Counted from the first letter of the stretch, positions 1 through 8,345 are shown. The stretch is DNA of 37,056 bases from Campylobacteraceae bacterium (GCA_027050775.1 JALUBH010000008.1:1-37056), one strand, 5' to 3'. Notes: generated by a model from the letters alone, not told the origin. A program made the numbers and translations.

Positions 1-1
1 C

Positions 2-1030
2 GACAAAGGATCACTTAAAGTTTTCACAAAAAATTTTAAAAATTATAGTGCTAAACTCAAAGTCTATGATGTAAAAACACCTATCGTATATCACAAAAAA
101 AATATCAAAAACTTCGATATAGACATAACAACAGATGGTAATAAAATCTCTGCCTCCACTTTTCATAAAATGATCTCCTTAACATACAATAAAAATATAG
201 TTTTGAATATGAAAAATCTAAATATTATATTGGATGATAACAGTACAAATATTTCACATGGTATAGATTTTTCTATAAACGGCAAAAATGTAAACTTTTT
301 ACTTAGAGACTTAAATTCAACCATGCTTAGCGATTCTTTTACACTAAGCAGATTTAAAAATGAGATAAGATTTGCCAGCCAATACCAAAATTCTCAACTA
401 GGTTTTGAAAAAAATAGAAGTAGTTTTTCTCTCCATGCAAGAAATCTCAGTAGCCATTTTCTAAATACTGTATTAAATAAAAATATATTAAACGGTGGAA
501 CATTTAACTTAGAATCAAAAGGCATAAGTTCAAATATGTTTGATGGAAAATTTACAATAAAAAATAGTGTTTTAAAAGATTTTTCACTCTTTAACAACAT
601 AATGGCGGCCATCAACACTATACCATCTTTGGTTTTTCTAAAGGATCCAAACTTTGACGAGCAAGGATATTTGGTTAAAAATGGAATACTTAAATTTAAA
701 AAAAATGGGAATAACCTCTCATTTAGCCAGATAAACCTACACGGAGTAAGTGCAGATATAAGTGGCTCAGGATACATTGATTTAGAAAAAAAAGATATAA
801 ATATGGATTTGCAAATCAAGACACTCAAAGACATAAGCAAGATAATAAAAAACATCCCTCTAATCGGTTATATAATCTTAGGGGATGACAAAAGTATCTC
901 CACAAACATAGAGATAAGTGGTAGTGTGGACAACCCAAAAGTAAAAACGCAGATACTCCAAGATACCATTATGAGCCCATTAAATATCATAAAAAGAACG
1001 CTAGAATCACCACTTAAACTGTTCAACTGA
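2..1030 (+). CDS. AsmA-like / YhdP-type protein, C-terminal part (5' truncated)
   Basis: The frame is open from the first bases of the window, so the gene starts upstream and only about 342 codons of its C-terminal part are seen. An internal ATG at 170 is not taken as the start because the frame continues upstream without a stop. The text is rich in beta-strand patterns with Asn/Asp/Ser and ends with the type of segment seen in AsmA_2/DUF3971 proteins: a GYLVKNGILKF-like strand, then SGSGYIDLEKKDINMDLQIKTL, then a short amphipathic helix and SGSVDNPKVKTQ. In that family the final strands are followed by a short basic tail, as here (KRTLESPLKLFN). Family members are long envelope proteins that bridge the periplasm and have been linked to phospholipid transport. 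The role of this copy is inferred only from that similarity. Confidence 0.65.
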   Translation, partial: DKGSLKVFTKNFKNYSAKLKVYDVKTPIVYHKKNIKNFDIDITTDGNKISASTFHKMISLTYNKNIVLNMKNLNIILDDNSTNISHGIDFSINGKNVNFLLRDLNSTMLSDSFTLSRFKNEIRFASQYQNSQLGFEKNRSSFSLHARNLSSHFLNTVLNKNILNGGTFNLESKGISSNMFDGKFTIKNSVLKDFSLFNNIMAAINTIPSLVFLKDPNFDEQGYLVKNGILKFKKNGNNLSFSQINLHGVSADISGSGYIDLEKKDINMDLQIKTLKDISKIIKNIPLIGYIILGDDKSISTNIEISGSVDNPKVKTQILQDTIMSPLNIIKRTLESPLKLFN

Positions 1031-1044
1031 CTTCAAGAGAAGTC
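1029..1044 (+). terminator. Possible weak terminator hairpin after the AsmA-like gene
   Basis: A perfect 6-bp stem GACTTC/GAAGTC with loop AAGA begins in the stop codon, and a T6 run follows about a dozen bases later (1055-1060). The gap between stem and T-run is longer than in a textbook intrinsic terminator, so the call is tentative. It lies between two convergent genes. Confidence 0.3.
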
Positions 1045-1072
1045 TATCGAATTGTTTTTTATATTTTATTGG

Positions 1073-2203
1073 TTAAACGATTCTCTTATAGCCTTTTTTT
1101 ATGCCATGTTTAGACAAGACGATTTGCCAAACTTGATTTCGTCTAGTTTTAAAAGTTGCCGCTGATGAAAGAAGATAGAATTTCCACATTCTATAAAATC
1201 TTTTATTATAGTGATTTTTAATATCCGGCCAATATTTTTCAAAGTTGCTATGCCATGCCATTAAAGTATGATAATATTGGATTCCAAAATTATGCCAATC
1301 CTCCATCACAAATAAGCCTTCAGCCGCTTTTGATATCTGTTTTGCAGACGGTAGCATAGAGTTTGGAAATATATATTTATTTATCCAAGGATCAGTTGCT
1401 ACCGAACTGACATTGGATCCTATGGTATGCAATAAAAATAGTCCTTCTTCTTTGAGATTTTTATATACAATTTCCATATATGTTCTATAATTTTTATATC
1501 CTACATGCTCAAACATTCCGATAGATACAATATGATCAAATTTCTCTTCTACATCTCTATAATCTTGCAGCCTAAACTCTATCGGTAGATTTCCTTTTGT
1601 TTGGTTACCAAGTTTTACCTGTTCTTTCGATACTGAAATTCCTACGCAACGAGCACCGTATTTTTCTGCTGCATAGCGTATAAAACTTCCCCATCCGCAT
1701 CCTATATCTAAAATCTTATCACCTTTTTTAATTCGAAGTTTTCTACATATCATTTCAAGTTTATTTTCTTGTGCTTCATCAAGGTTTTTTGCCGCGGGTA
1801 TATCTTGAAAAGCATCCCAATAGCCACAAGTATAAACCATTCTCTTATCAAGCATTTTAGAGTACAAATCATTACCTATATCATAATGGACTTCTCCAAC
1901 TTTAAATGATTTTTTTCCTTTTTGTAAATTAAATAAAAATGACTTGAGATTGAAAAACATTAAAACAGGGGATTCTATTTTTTCATCTATGTGTAATAAA
2001 AAAATCTTTTCAAAAAATTTATCTAGTCTTTCTACATCCCACCAGCCATCCATATATGCTTCACCAAACGCTATAGTACCGCCAAGGAGGGTATGCTCAT
2101 AAACCTTATCATTATAGACTTGTATATCCCAAGGATTTTTACCATTTAACTCAATACCTGCTTCTTGCAATAATGAAATAGCTTTTTCTTTAAAAGACAA
2201 CAT
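1073..2203 (-). CDS. cfa: Cyclopropane-fatty-acyl-phospholipid synthase
   Basis: SAM-dependent methyltransferase that adds a methylene group across the double bond of unsaturated acyl chains in membrane phospholipids. The SAM-binding motif LDIGCGWGSF is followed by VGISVSKEQ, the IVSIGMFEHVGYKNY segment and a C-terminal region (YHTLMAWHSNFEKYW, FYLLSSAATFKTRRNQVWQIV) typical of the family. The length of about 376 residues is usual. The ORF can be extended upstream to 2239, but a GGAGG box nine bases before the ATG at 2203 (MLSFKEKAISLL) supports that start. The gene stands alone: it converges on the AsmA-like gene and is separated from hypA by about 157 bases. The product probably works at the inner face of the cytoplasmic membrane in stationary-phase or acid adaptation, as known for the family. 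Confidence 0.92.
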   Translation of the reverse strand: MLSFKEKAISLLQEAGIELNGKNPWDIQVYNDKVYEHTLLGGTIAFGEAYMDGWWDVERLDKFFEKIFLLHIDEKIESPVLMFFNLKSFLFNLQKGKKSFKVGEVHYDIGNDLYSKMLDKRMVYTCGYWDAFQDIPAAKNLDEAQENKLEMICRKLRIKKGDKILDIGCGWGSFIRYAAEKYGARCVGISVSKEQVKLGNQTKGNLPIEFRLQDYRDVEEKFDHIVSIGMFEHVGYKNYRTYMEIVYKNLKEEGLFLLHTIGSNVSSVATDPWINKYIFPNSMLPSAKQISKAAEGLFVMEDWHNFGIQYYHTLMAWHSNFEKYWPDIKNHYNKRFYRMWKFYLLSSAATFKTRRNQVWQIVLSKHGIKKGYKRIV

Positions 2204-2360
2204 AAGTTTATACCTCCCCTTTTGATTGTATATTACCAATTATACACAAAATTAATTTTATTCAAAATTATTTATTGGATATTTTTAAATCACACAAAGA
2301 AATTTCAAAAAAGTTAATGGCTACTGTTAAAAACAAAATACTAGAATTATTCACTCAAAT

Positions 2361-2702
2361 CTACTCCATCTCCAATCTCATCAAGTACATACCCTCGCCA
2401 TCTATCGTCTCTATGTCAAAGCTTTTGCACTCTGGGCAGGTAAACTCATTTTCTTTTAGTGTAAACTCCTTGTCACAGTTGCGACACCGAATCACTACAT
2501 CTTGTATGTGCATTATAAATTTAGCCTCTTCGCAGATGGTTTTTTCTTTAAAGGTGTCAAATGCACTTTGCAATAAGTATGGTTCAACGCCGCTTAATCT
2601 TCCTATCTTCACCTCTACTTTTGTGATTTTTTCCGAGCCCTCTTTTTTGGCATTTTCTTCACACAATTCCAACAAAGAAGTCACTATAGAGTACTCATGC
2701 AT
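2361..2702 (-). CDS. hypA: Hydrogenase nickel-insertion metallochaperone HypA
   Basis: Delivers nickel, together with HypB, to the hydrogenase large subunit precursor. The protein begins MHEYSIV, where the N-terminal Met-His-Glu forms the known nickel site. It carries a structural zinc site with two Cys-x2-Cys pairs at about residues 73/76 and 89/92 (CRNC, CPEC). At about 113 residues it has the normal family length. The ATG at 2702 shares its A with the hypE stop codon (TGATG), which implies translational coupling. Upstream in-frame TTG codons are less likely because the MHE terminus is required for function. It is the last gene of the hyp operon. Confidence 0.93.
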   Translation of the reverse strand: MHEYSIVTSLLELCEENAKKEGSEKITKVEVKIGRLSGVEPYLLQSAFDTFKEKTICEEAKFIMHIQDVVIRCRNCDKEFTLKENEFTCPECKSFDIETIDGEGMYLMRLEME

Positions 2703-3709
2703 CAGCAAATCCTCGGCAAAAGCTCACCTTTTGGAGGCTCAAGATATCTACTGCTTCCCCAAGGCGTATTTAGAACTACTCTTTTATTGTATTTGTTTGT
2801 AATTTTGCCTATATATGATGATTTTTTTGTTTTTTCAAAGCCCTTTAATATCTCTAAGGCTTTTTTGACATCTTTTTCGCCGACACAAACCACCATAGTT
2901 CCTTCATTTGCAAATTCATAAGGCTCAAAACCAAGCATTTCGCATATCCCGTTTACTTCTGGTGCTACAGGAATCTTATCTTCATCTACCTCAATACAGA
3001 CATTTGAAGTCTCTGCCCACTCATTTAATACAGCACTCAATCCACCCCTTGTGGCATCCCTGAAAGATTTTATATCTATATCCTCTTTGATTAGTGCTTC
3101 TACCATCGGCCAAAGTGTTGCACAATCGCTTTTAAGCTCTGTATCTAGCTCTATATCTTCTCTCTTTGCCAATATACAAGCTCCATGATTTCCCACTTCA
3201 TTTGTAACTATCACGGCATCTCCATCACTTAGATTGTGAGCAGATATACCACCTTTAATCACCTCTCCTATGCCTGTAGTGTTGATAAAAAGCCCATCAA
3301 CACTACCTTTTGGTACAACTTTTGTATCACCCGCTACTATCATAGCTCCGCTTACTTTTAACTCTTCGCTCATACTTTGCACTATCTTTTCTAAATCACC
3401 ATATAAAAAGCCCTCTTCTATCATAAATGAACATGTTAAATATAGAGGTTTCGCCCCCATCATAGCTACATCATTGACGGTTCCGGCGATGGCTAATTTT
3501 CCTATATTTCCACCATTAAAAAAGAGTGGACTCACAGTAAACGAATCACTCGTAAAAGCAATCTTTTTTGAATTCAAATTTAAAATCGCCGCATCTTCCA
3601 TCTTGAGTAAAATCTCATTTTCAAAATACTTAAAAAAAAGCTCCTTGATGAGACTAGTAGTCTCTTCTCCACCGCCACCTTGTGATAGCATAATCTTTTT
3701 ATTGCTCAT
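2702..3709 (-). CDS. hypE: Hydrogenase maturation protein HypE (thiocyanate-forming)
   Basis: HypE takes a carbamoyl group from HypF on its C-terminal cysteine and dehydrates it to thiocyanate, the source of the CN ligands of the active-site iron. The sequence starts with the Gly-rich LSQGGGGEETTSLI segment, continues with the PurM/AIR-synthase-like fold (FTSDSFTVSPLFFNGGNIG, GDTKVV, RDATRGGLSAVLNE) and ends in PRIC, with the essential Cys as the last residue (335). An AAGGA box lies before the ATG. The gene lies just downstream of the MITE-like element, which has cut it off from cbiO. It overlaps hypA by one base. Confidence 0.95.
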   Translation of the reverse strand: MSNKKIMLSQGGGGEETTSLIKELFFKYFENEILLKMEDAAILNLNSKKIAFTSDSFTVSPLFFNGGNIGKLAIAGTVNDVAMMGAKPLYLTCSFMIEEGFLYGDLEKIVQSMSEELKVSGAMIVAGDTKVVPKGSVDGLFINTTGIGEVIKGGISAHNLSDGDAVIVTNEVGNHGACILAKREDIELDTELKSDCATLWPMVEALIKEDIDIKSFRDATRGGLSAVLNEWAETSNVCIEVDEDKIPVAPEVNGICEMLGFEPYEFANEGTMVVCVGEKDVKKALEILKGFEKTKKSSYIGKITNKYNKRVVLNTPWGSSRYLEPPKGELLPRIC

Positions 3710-3727
3710 AATTTTCCTTTAAATGTG

Positions 3728-3761
3728 TAAGCACCTAACCAAAAGTAATACCAATTAATAG
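3728..3761 (+). repeat. Left terminal inverted repeat of the MITE-like element
   Basis: 34-bp arm starting TAAGCACCTAACC. It matches the reverse complement of 3966-3999 at 33 of 34 positions. It lies 18 bases upstream of the hypE start codon. Confidence 0.85.
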
Positions 3762-3965
3762 CATAAAGAGAACGGTGCGAGTACAAGGCAGATTTGTGCA
3801 GGCTTAGCTAAGCCTAAGTCAAACAAATCTAACGAAGTAATCGTGCCGTTATCTTTATGTCCAAAGAAAAACTAGGAAAGCTCACATCTATATCGTTAAA
3901 AACTCTTGAGGTACAATAAGTACATCTGCAAGTTTTTGCCTCATATATGCAACCTTTCCTAGTTT

Positions 3966-3999
3966 CTATTAATTGGTATTACTTCTGGTTAGGTGCTTA
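3966..3999 (-). repeat. Right terminal inverted repeat of the MITE-like element
   Basis: 34-bp arm, inverse partner of 3728-3761. Read on the minus strand it encodes KHLTRSNTN and the stop codon of the cbiO frame. Confidence 0.85.
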
Positions 4000-4739
4000 T
4001 GATAATGAGAGTGCGAAAAATCCTTGTGTTTATGCCTGTGCTTATGTATCAAATTTGCCTCCAAAAGCATATCAAAATCCTTCAGTAACTCCTCTATATC
4101 ACCATCATATATCTTTTTGTGTTTGTCGTTTATAACTATCGCTCTTTGGCTCACCTCATAAGCTAGCGAAAGATCATGCGTAGCTATAACTACACTTTTA
4201 TCCAACTCTAGCATCATATCTATAAACCAGCCTGTTGTACCAGGATCCATAGAAGCTGTCGGCTCATCCAAAAAGAGAATATCCGGCTCATATATCAGTA
4301 TGGAGGCCAATATAACTTTTTGCTTCTCTCCGCCACTTAGATTTAGAGGATTTTTGCCCAAAAGTTCTGTTATACCAAACTCTTTGGCTATTGTTTCAAC
4401 CCTCTTTTTTACATCTTCAAAAGCAAACTCTTTTAAGCTAAAAGCAATCTCATCATATACTGTAGGATTGAAAATCATACTTTGAGGATTTTGAAATAAG
4501 ATAGCTACTTTTTTTCTAAATTCTCTATCCACACTCTTTTTGGTAATGTTTTTTTCATCTATCAAATATTTTCCTTTTTTAGGAAAATACAGACCAGCCA
4601 AAAGTCTTAGTATGGTTGATTTACCGCTACCGTTGTTTCCAAGCAGAACAACTTTTTCACCCTCTTGGATTTTGAAATTTATCTCTTTTAAAACTTCTTT
4701 ATCCTCATAAGAGAAGCTTACATCTCTAAATTCAATCAA
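3969..4739 (-). CDS. cbiO: Nickel/cobalt ECF-type transporter ATPase CbiO, with 3' end altered by insertion
   Basis: ATP-binding subunit that powers nickel import for hydrogenase assembly. Walker A is GNNGSGKST, the signature is LSGGEKQKV, and Walker B is DILFLDEPTASMDP, followed by the switch His in VIATHDLS. The C-terminal tail is His-rich (HKHRHKHKDFSHSHYHKH), plausibly binding nickel. The last nine residues and stop lie inside the terminal repeat of the 3728-3999 element. Removing the element together with one TA would let the frame run on as HYHTHLKENYEQ and stop just inside hypE. The ATPase core is intact, so the protein is probably functional. The start overlaps the end of cbiQ by eight bases. 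Confidence 0.92.
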   Translation of the reverse strand: MIEFRDVSFSYEDKEVLKEINFKIQEGEKVVLLGNNGSGKSTILRLLAGLYFPKKGKYLIDEKNITKKSVDREFRKKVAILFQNPQSMIFNPTVYDEIAFSLKEFAFEDVKKRVETIAKEFGITELLGKNPLNLSGGEKQKVILASILIYEPDILFLDEPTASMDPGTTGWFIDMMLELDKSVVIATHDLSLAYEVSQRAIVINDKHKKIYDGDIEELLKDFDMLLEANLIHKHRHKHKDFSHSHYHKHLTRSNTN

Positions 4740-5274
4740 AAAATCCCCTTGCCCTCATCGCCATTGTTCTCTCTTTTGAGTCATCTAGTGCTTTTTTCAT
4801 AAAAAACTCAAACATCAACGCTATAAAACCTCTTTGCCTCTGTCTGAATTTTCTTATAACTCTTGCCTTATATGCAAGTCTAAAATCCTCAAAACTCTTC
4901 TTGTAAGATATGATTTGGGAAAGCGAAATCATCAAAAGATAACTCAAGTCCTTGGAAAAAGAGAAAAACTGCACTATATTTACTTTTGAAAAGAAAAAGA
5001 ATACAAAATATGTAAGCACATAGACTTTGAGATTGATATACACTAAAAACTCTATAGGCGATACACCTTTGATAAGCGAAGCAACTATAAAGCCTAGACT
5101 CACACTAAAATTGAAAAAAAAGATCGACTTTATGACTCTTATGTTTAATTTTACAAATTGCCTGTACGAGAGAAGCCACAGTATCGGCAACACATATAGT
5201 AGAAATATACTGTGCTTTATCCACAAAAGTAAAAAAAGTGTAAAAACAAATAAAATCCTAAGCAGATTGTTCAC
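4732..5274 (-). CDS. cbiQ: ECF transporter transmembrane subunit CbiQ/NikQ
   Basis: Energy-coupling (T) membrane subunit that links CbiO to the substrate-binding CbiM. It has several hydrophobic segments (about residues 4-34, 47-67 and 80-96). A cytoplasmic motif region near the C-terminus reads YKARVIRKFRQRQRGFIALM then MAMRARGF; the Ala-Arg-Gly pattern is the signature by which T subunits contact the ATPase. At 180 residues it is shorter than most CbiQ proteins (about 220-260), a feature of small nickel-type versions. It overlaps both neighbours (cbiN-like and cbiO), so it is translated within the same operon. Confidence 0.85.
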   Translation of the reverse strand: MNNLLRILFVFTLFLLLWIKHSIFLLYVLPILWLLSYRQFVKLNIRVIKSIFFFNFSVSLGFIVASLIKGVSPIEFLVYINLKVYVLTYFVFFFFSKVNIVQFFSFSKDLSYLLMISLSQIISYKKSFEDFRLAYKARVIRKFRQRQRGFIALMFEFFMKKALDDSKERTMAMRARGFFD

Positions 5275-5566
5275 TCTTTCCCCTTGCTTTAAATATCTTC
5301 ATCAAAACAAAAAATAGGACAAAAAGTATAGCTATACCGACAAATGCCGACAAATAGTAGCCTGTTATACTATTTGTTCCGCCCAGAGTGTAATCGCTAA
5401 GCGGCGCATTTAGAGATTTTGCATTTTGTATCCCTTTTGGGATAAAGCCCAAAATTTTTTTATAATATGCACCATCCCACTCACCCCAAGCAGGTGAACC
5501 ACTTAATAGCCCTAAAGGAATCAAAACTGCAAGTCCAAAAAGCACTATATATAATCTTTTTTTCAT
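5258..5566 (-). CDS. CbiN-like / PDGLE-domain small membrane subunit of the nickel transporter
   Basis: Small protein of 102 residues with one N-terminal and one C-terminal membrane segment (about 4-24 and 70-92) around an extracytoplasmic loop containing SPAWGEWD and a Gly/Asn/Thr-rich stretch. This layout fits the CbiN/NikN or PDGLE family, which assists CbiM-type substrate capture. It overlaps the stop of cbiM by four bases and the start of cbiQ by 17. The position between cbiM and cbiQ supports the assignment more strongly than the sequence alone. Confidence 0.75.
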   Translation of the reverse strand: MKKRLYIVLFGLAVLIPLGLLSGSPAWGEWDGAYYKKILGFIPKGIQNAKSLNAPLSDYTLGGTNSITGYYLSAFVGIAILFVLFFVLMKIFKARGKSEQSA

Positions 5567-6204
5567 GCTACTACCACCTTTTGTCTTTTTTTGATAAACG
5601 AATACACAAGAGCAGTAAAAATCCCCTCAACCACGCCAAAAAAGAGCATGTGTGAGCCAACCAGTGCTACAAAAGTAACTTTTAAACCAAATGGAAAATA
5701 TAGAGGTTTTCCATCAAGCGTCCAAAAAATCGGTTGAATTCCTAGGAAAATAGAGGTCAAAACAGATGAACTGACAAGTGCAATCCAGCCTGCAAAAAAT
5801 GGTGCAGCTCTATACTTTTTGCACATCATAAAGCTATAATACCCCACAAAAGAGCCCACAAAAGCCATGGAAAGCGCATTTGCCGCTAGTGTAGATATTC
5901 CCCCATCTCCAAAGACAACAGCTTGAATCAAAAGAACAAGTGAAACCGAGATAAAACCAATCCAAGGATTAAATAGTATAGAGATGAGTGCTGCACCCAC
6001 CGCATGACCGCTCGTTCCTCCTGGAATCGGGATATTAAACATCATAATCACAAAACTCATAGCACTCAACGCTCCTATGAGAGGAAGCGTCTCTTCATCC
6101 AAAGATGCCTTTAATTTTTTAAAGCCGTACACCCATAGTGGAGCTACCACTGCGTAGGTAGCAACTACGGTAGCGGGTGAAAGATAACCGTCTGGTATAT
6201 GCAT
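5563..6204 (-). CDS. cbiM: Nickel/cobalt transporter substrate-binding membrane protein CbiM/NikM
   Basis: Integral membrane protein that binds Ni(II)/Co(II). It begins MHIPDGYLSP; the conserved N-terminal Met-His-Ile-Pro-Asp-Gly places His2 as a metal ligand, so the ATG at 6204 is the right start. About six membrane helices follow, with the conserved PIPGGTSGHAVGAAL and GDGGISTLAANALSMA segments that form the metal-binding loops. It starts three bases after the hypD stop and sits within the hyp operon, so nickel is the likely substrate. No B12 synthesis genes are visible. Confidence 0.93.
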   Translation of the reverse strand: MHIPDGYLSPATVVATYAVVAPLWVYGFKKLKASLDEETLPLIGALSAMSFVIMMFNIPIPGGTSGHAVGAALISILFNPWIGFISVSLVLLIQAVVFGDGGISTLAANALSMAFVGSFVGYYSFMMCKKYRAAPFFAGWIALVSSSVLTSIFLGIQPIFWTLDGKPLYFPFGLKVTFVALVGSHMLFFGVVEGIFTALVYSFIKKRQKVVVA

Positions 6205-6207
6205 AAT

Positions 6208-7317
6208 CTACTCCTTTATAAACTGACCATACTTGTAGTATGCCGCACAAGCACCCTCGCTAGAAACCATGCAAGAGCCCATAGGACTGCTTGGTGTACA
6301 GGCTTTGCCAAAAACCTTACAATCAAACGGTTTTGCATTTCCTTTGAGTATATCTCCACAGATGCAAAGCTTATGATCATCTATCTGCGCCTTTGGCAAT
6401 ATATCATCAAAAACCACCTCTGCATCATAGTTGGCATACTCGTTTCTTAGCTTAAGAGCACTGTTTTTTATGTCCCCCAAACCTCTCCATCTAAAGTGGC
6501 TTCGTTTGCACATGTACTTGTCTATCAGTTTTTGGGCGTTTATATTGCCCTCTTTTGAGACTGCCCTTTTATACTGATTTTGAGCTTCGCAAACTTTGTT
6601 ATTAAACTGCCTGACTAGCATCAAAATTCCCTCCATAACATCAACAGGCTCAAAGCCTGCTACGACTATAGGAGTGTTGTATCTTTTAGCTATGGGCTCA
6701 AATATGCCATAGCCTGTTATGACACTTACATGTGAAGGTCCTAAAAATGCATTGATGCGAGAGTCGCCACCTGACATAATCGCATCTATCGGCTCAGGAA
6801 CCGTAACATGATTTATATGAAAATATAGATTTTTTATACCTAGTCTTATAGTCTCTTTTAGTAAAGATGCGCTCATGGGTGTCGTTGTCTCAAAACCTAT
6901 GGCAAAAAATATAACTTTTTTATCTGGATTTCCCATGGCGATTTTTAATACATCAAGCGGTGAATACAGAGATCTTATATCCTTGCCTTCAGCTCTTAGT
7001 TTTTGGAGGCTTGTTTTGCTTCCCGGTACTCGTATCATATCCCCTAGTGTCGTCAAAATCGTATCATCCATGCTTGCTAGTGCTATAGCGTGGTCTATCC
7101 GCTCTTTTGGCATTATACACACGGGACATCCCGGACCATGTATAAACTCAATCAAATCAGGTAGTATTTGAGGTAAGCCAAACTTCATGATAGTATGAGT
7201 GTGTCCTCCGCAAACCTCCATGACATTGATCTTGGTTTTACACTCTTTTTTTATAGCACTTGCAAGTGCTTTTATATGCTCTGGGTTTCTAAAACTGCTT
7301 ATCAAATCAAGTTGCAT
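6208..7317 (-). CDS. hypD: Hydrogenase maturation iron-sulfur protein HypD
   Basis: Scaffold on which, with HypC, the Fe(CN)2CO unit is assembled. Visible family motifs are MEVCGGHTHTIMKFG (Cys about 36), HGPGCPVCIMP, FFAIGFETTTP and VAGFEPVDVMEGIL. The C-terminal Cys-rich region (CICGDILKG, FDCKVFGKACTP, GSCMVSSEGACAAYY) binds a [4Fe-4S] cluster. Two in-frame ATGs exist, at 7326 and 7317. The second has a GGAG box nine bases upstream and gives the usual MQLDLISSFR N-terminus, so it is preferred. Either start overlaps the end of hypC. Confidence 0.94.
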   Translation of the reverse strand: MQLDLISSFRNPEHIKALASAIKKECKTKINVMEVCGGHTHTIMKFGLPQILPDLIEFIHGPGCPVCIMPKERIDHAIALASMDDTILTTLGDMIRVPGSKTSLQKLRAEGKDIRSLYSPLDVLKIAMGNPDKKVIFFAIGFETTTPMSASLLKETIRLGIKNLYFHINHVTVPEPIDAIMSGGDSRINAFLGPSHVSVITGYGIFEPIAKRYNTPIVVAGFEPVDVMEGILMLVRQFNNKVCEAQNQYKRAVSKEGNINAQKLIDKYMCKRSHFRWRGLGDIKNSALKLRNEYANYDAEVVFDDILPKAQIDDHKLCICGDILKGNAKPFDCKVFGKACTPSSPMGSCMVSSEGACAAYYKYGQFIKE

Positions 7318-7579
7318 AGTTTGCATCTCCCTCGCTTGGGTCTATCTCCTCGCTCTTCATCTTTTGGACTATCTCGTCATAGACTTTTATGCTCTCTATC
7401 GCCTCCTCTTGGCTGATTTTATTCATAGCAAATCCTACATGTATGAGCACATAATCCCCAATATCAACTTTTTCACCTATGAGATCAAGCGTTACTTCTC
7501 TTTTAACACCCATCGTATCTACTGTTGCCATATTGTTTTCATCTATATGAACTACTTTTGAGGGAATCGAAAGACACAT
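7307..7579 (-). CDS. hypC: Hydrogenase maturation chaperone HypC
   Basis: Small chaperone (90 residues) that binds HypD and carries the iron-cyanide-carbonyl unit to the large subunit. The essential N-terminal Cys2 (MCLSIPSKV) and the conserved GDYVLIHVGFAMNKI strand are present. It abuts the stop of hypB and overlaps the start of hypD, so hypB-C-D look translationally coupled. Only one hypC-type gene is visible here although two [NiFe] hydrogenases are encoded. Confidence 0.95.
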   Translation of the reverse strand: MCLSIPSKVVHIDENNMATVDTMGVKREVTLDLIGEKVDIGDYVLIHVGFAMNKISQEEAIESIKVYDEIVQKMKSEEIDPSEGDANYAT

Positions 7580-8328
7580 TATCTCATCTCCTTTTTAAAT
7601 TTTATCCAGTTTGCTACTTTTTTTATACTCTCTTTGTCGTTTATATTTACATCTAAAATATCCACATTTGGCCTCAATGCTCTTGCACTCATTTTTTCTT
7701 GCTCAAGATCATATTTGAAGTATGGCAAAAGATCTGTTTTGGTAAAGAGTATTAAGTCGGCCTTTCTAAACATCACGGGGTATTTTGCTATCTTATCTTC
7801 ACCCTCGGGAATACTAACTAGGACTATATTTAGGTGAGTTCCGACATCGTAACTTGCAGGGCAGACGAGATTGCCTACATTTTCAACAAAACAGACATCT
7901 ATGGTGTCTAAATCTATATGGTGAAGTGCTTTATGCACCATAAAGGCATCTAAATGACAAGCTGAGCCTGTTTGGATTTGATGTGCTTCTATGCCTTTGT
8001 TTTTGAGTCTATCAGCATCTTTGTTCGTCTCCAAATCCCCCTCAATAACTCCAAATTTAAAATCGGCTTCATCTGCTAAATACTCCAAAAGTGTTGTTTT
8101 TCCACTTCCGGGACTACTCATGAGATTTATGCCTAGCACTTTATTTGACTCTAAATGTGCCCTATTGTGCTCTGCCTCATGATCATTTTTATCTAAAATT
8201 TTGGTGATTACATCTATAGTTTTTTTGTCATTTAGCTGTGGATTGTCATGAAGATGATTATGACTATGGTGATGGTGTTTATGCTCGCTCTCTTGTTCTG
8301 TTATGCTACATCCGCAATCTGCACACAT
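7579..8328 (-). CDS. hypB: Hydrogenase nickel incorporation GTPase HypB
   Basis: GTPase that works with HypA in nickel insertion. The N-terminus MCADCGCS matches the high-affinity CxxCxC nickel site. It is followed by a His-rich stretch (EHKHHHHSHNHLHD), the P-loop MSSPGSGKTTLLEYL, GDLETNKDADRL, ENVGNLVCP and the guanine-specificity motif TKTDLLPY. A longer frame begins at 8361, but an AAGGA box six bases before the ATG at 8328 and the MCADCGC terminus fix this start. It is the first gene of the maturation/nickel operon, with a putative promoter and palindrome just upstream. Confidence 0.95.
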   Translation of the reverse strand: MCADCGCSITEQESEHKHHHHSHNHLHDNPQLNDKKTIDVITKILDKNDHEAEHNRAHLESNKVLGINLMSSPGSGKTTLLEYLADEADFKFGVIEGDLETNKDADRLKNKGIEAHQIQTGSACHLDAFMVHKALHHIDLDTIDVCFVENVGNLVCPASYDVGTHLNIVLVSIPEGEDKIAKYPVMFRKADLILFTKTDLLPYFKYDLEQEKMSARALRPNVDILDVNINDKESIKKVANWIKFKKEMR

Positions 8329-8345
8329 GGTTTTTCCTTTAATGA

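Larger units (their letters stand above)
3728..3999. mobile_element. MITE-like element with 34-bp terminal inverted repeats
   Basis: A 34-bp sequence at 3728-3761 recurs inverted at 3966-3999 with a single mismatch. Both ends begin with TA followed by AGCACCTAACC, so the outermost TA may be a target-site duplication of the Tc1/mariner-IS630 type. The interior has no credible ORF. It contains two further imperfect hairpins, at 3762-3859 (outer arms CATAAAGA/TCTTTATG) and 3872-3962 (outer arms CTAGGAAAG/CTTTCCTAG), so each strand could fold into a multi-arm structure. The right end supplies the last codons and the stop of cbiO. A non-autonomous transposon is the best explanation. Other copies would have to be sought elsewhere in the genome. 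Confidence 0.8.

Noticed and set aside
2275-2802. Plus-strand reading frame opposite hypA
   Set aside because: It is antisense to hypA and hypE, which have clear family motifs; the plus frame has no recognisable domain or ribosome binding site.
5563-6204. Cobalt uptake for vitamin B12 synthesis
   Set aside because: No B12 synthesis genes are seen and the transporter lies inside the hyp operon, so nickel is the better substrate.
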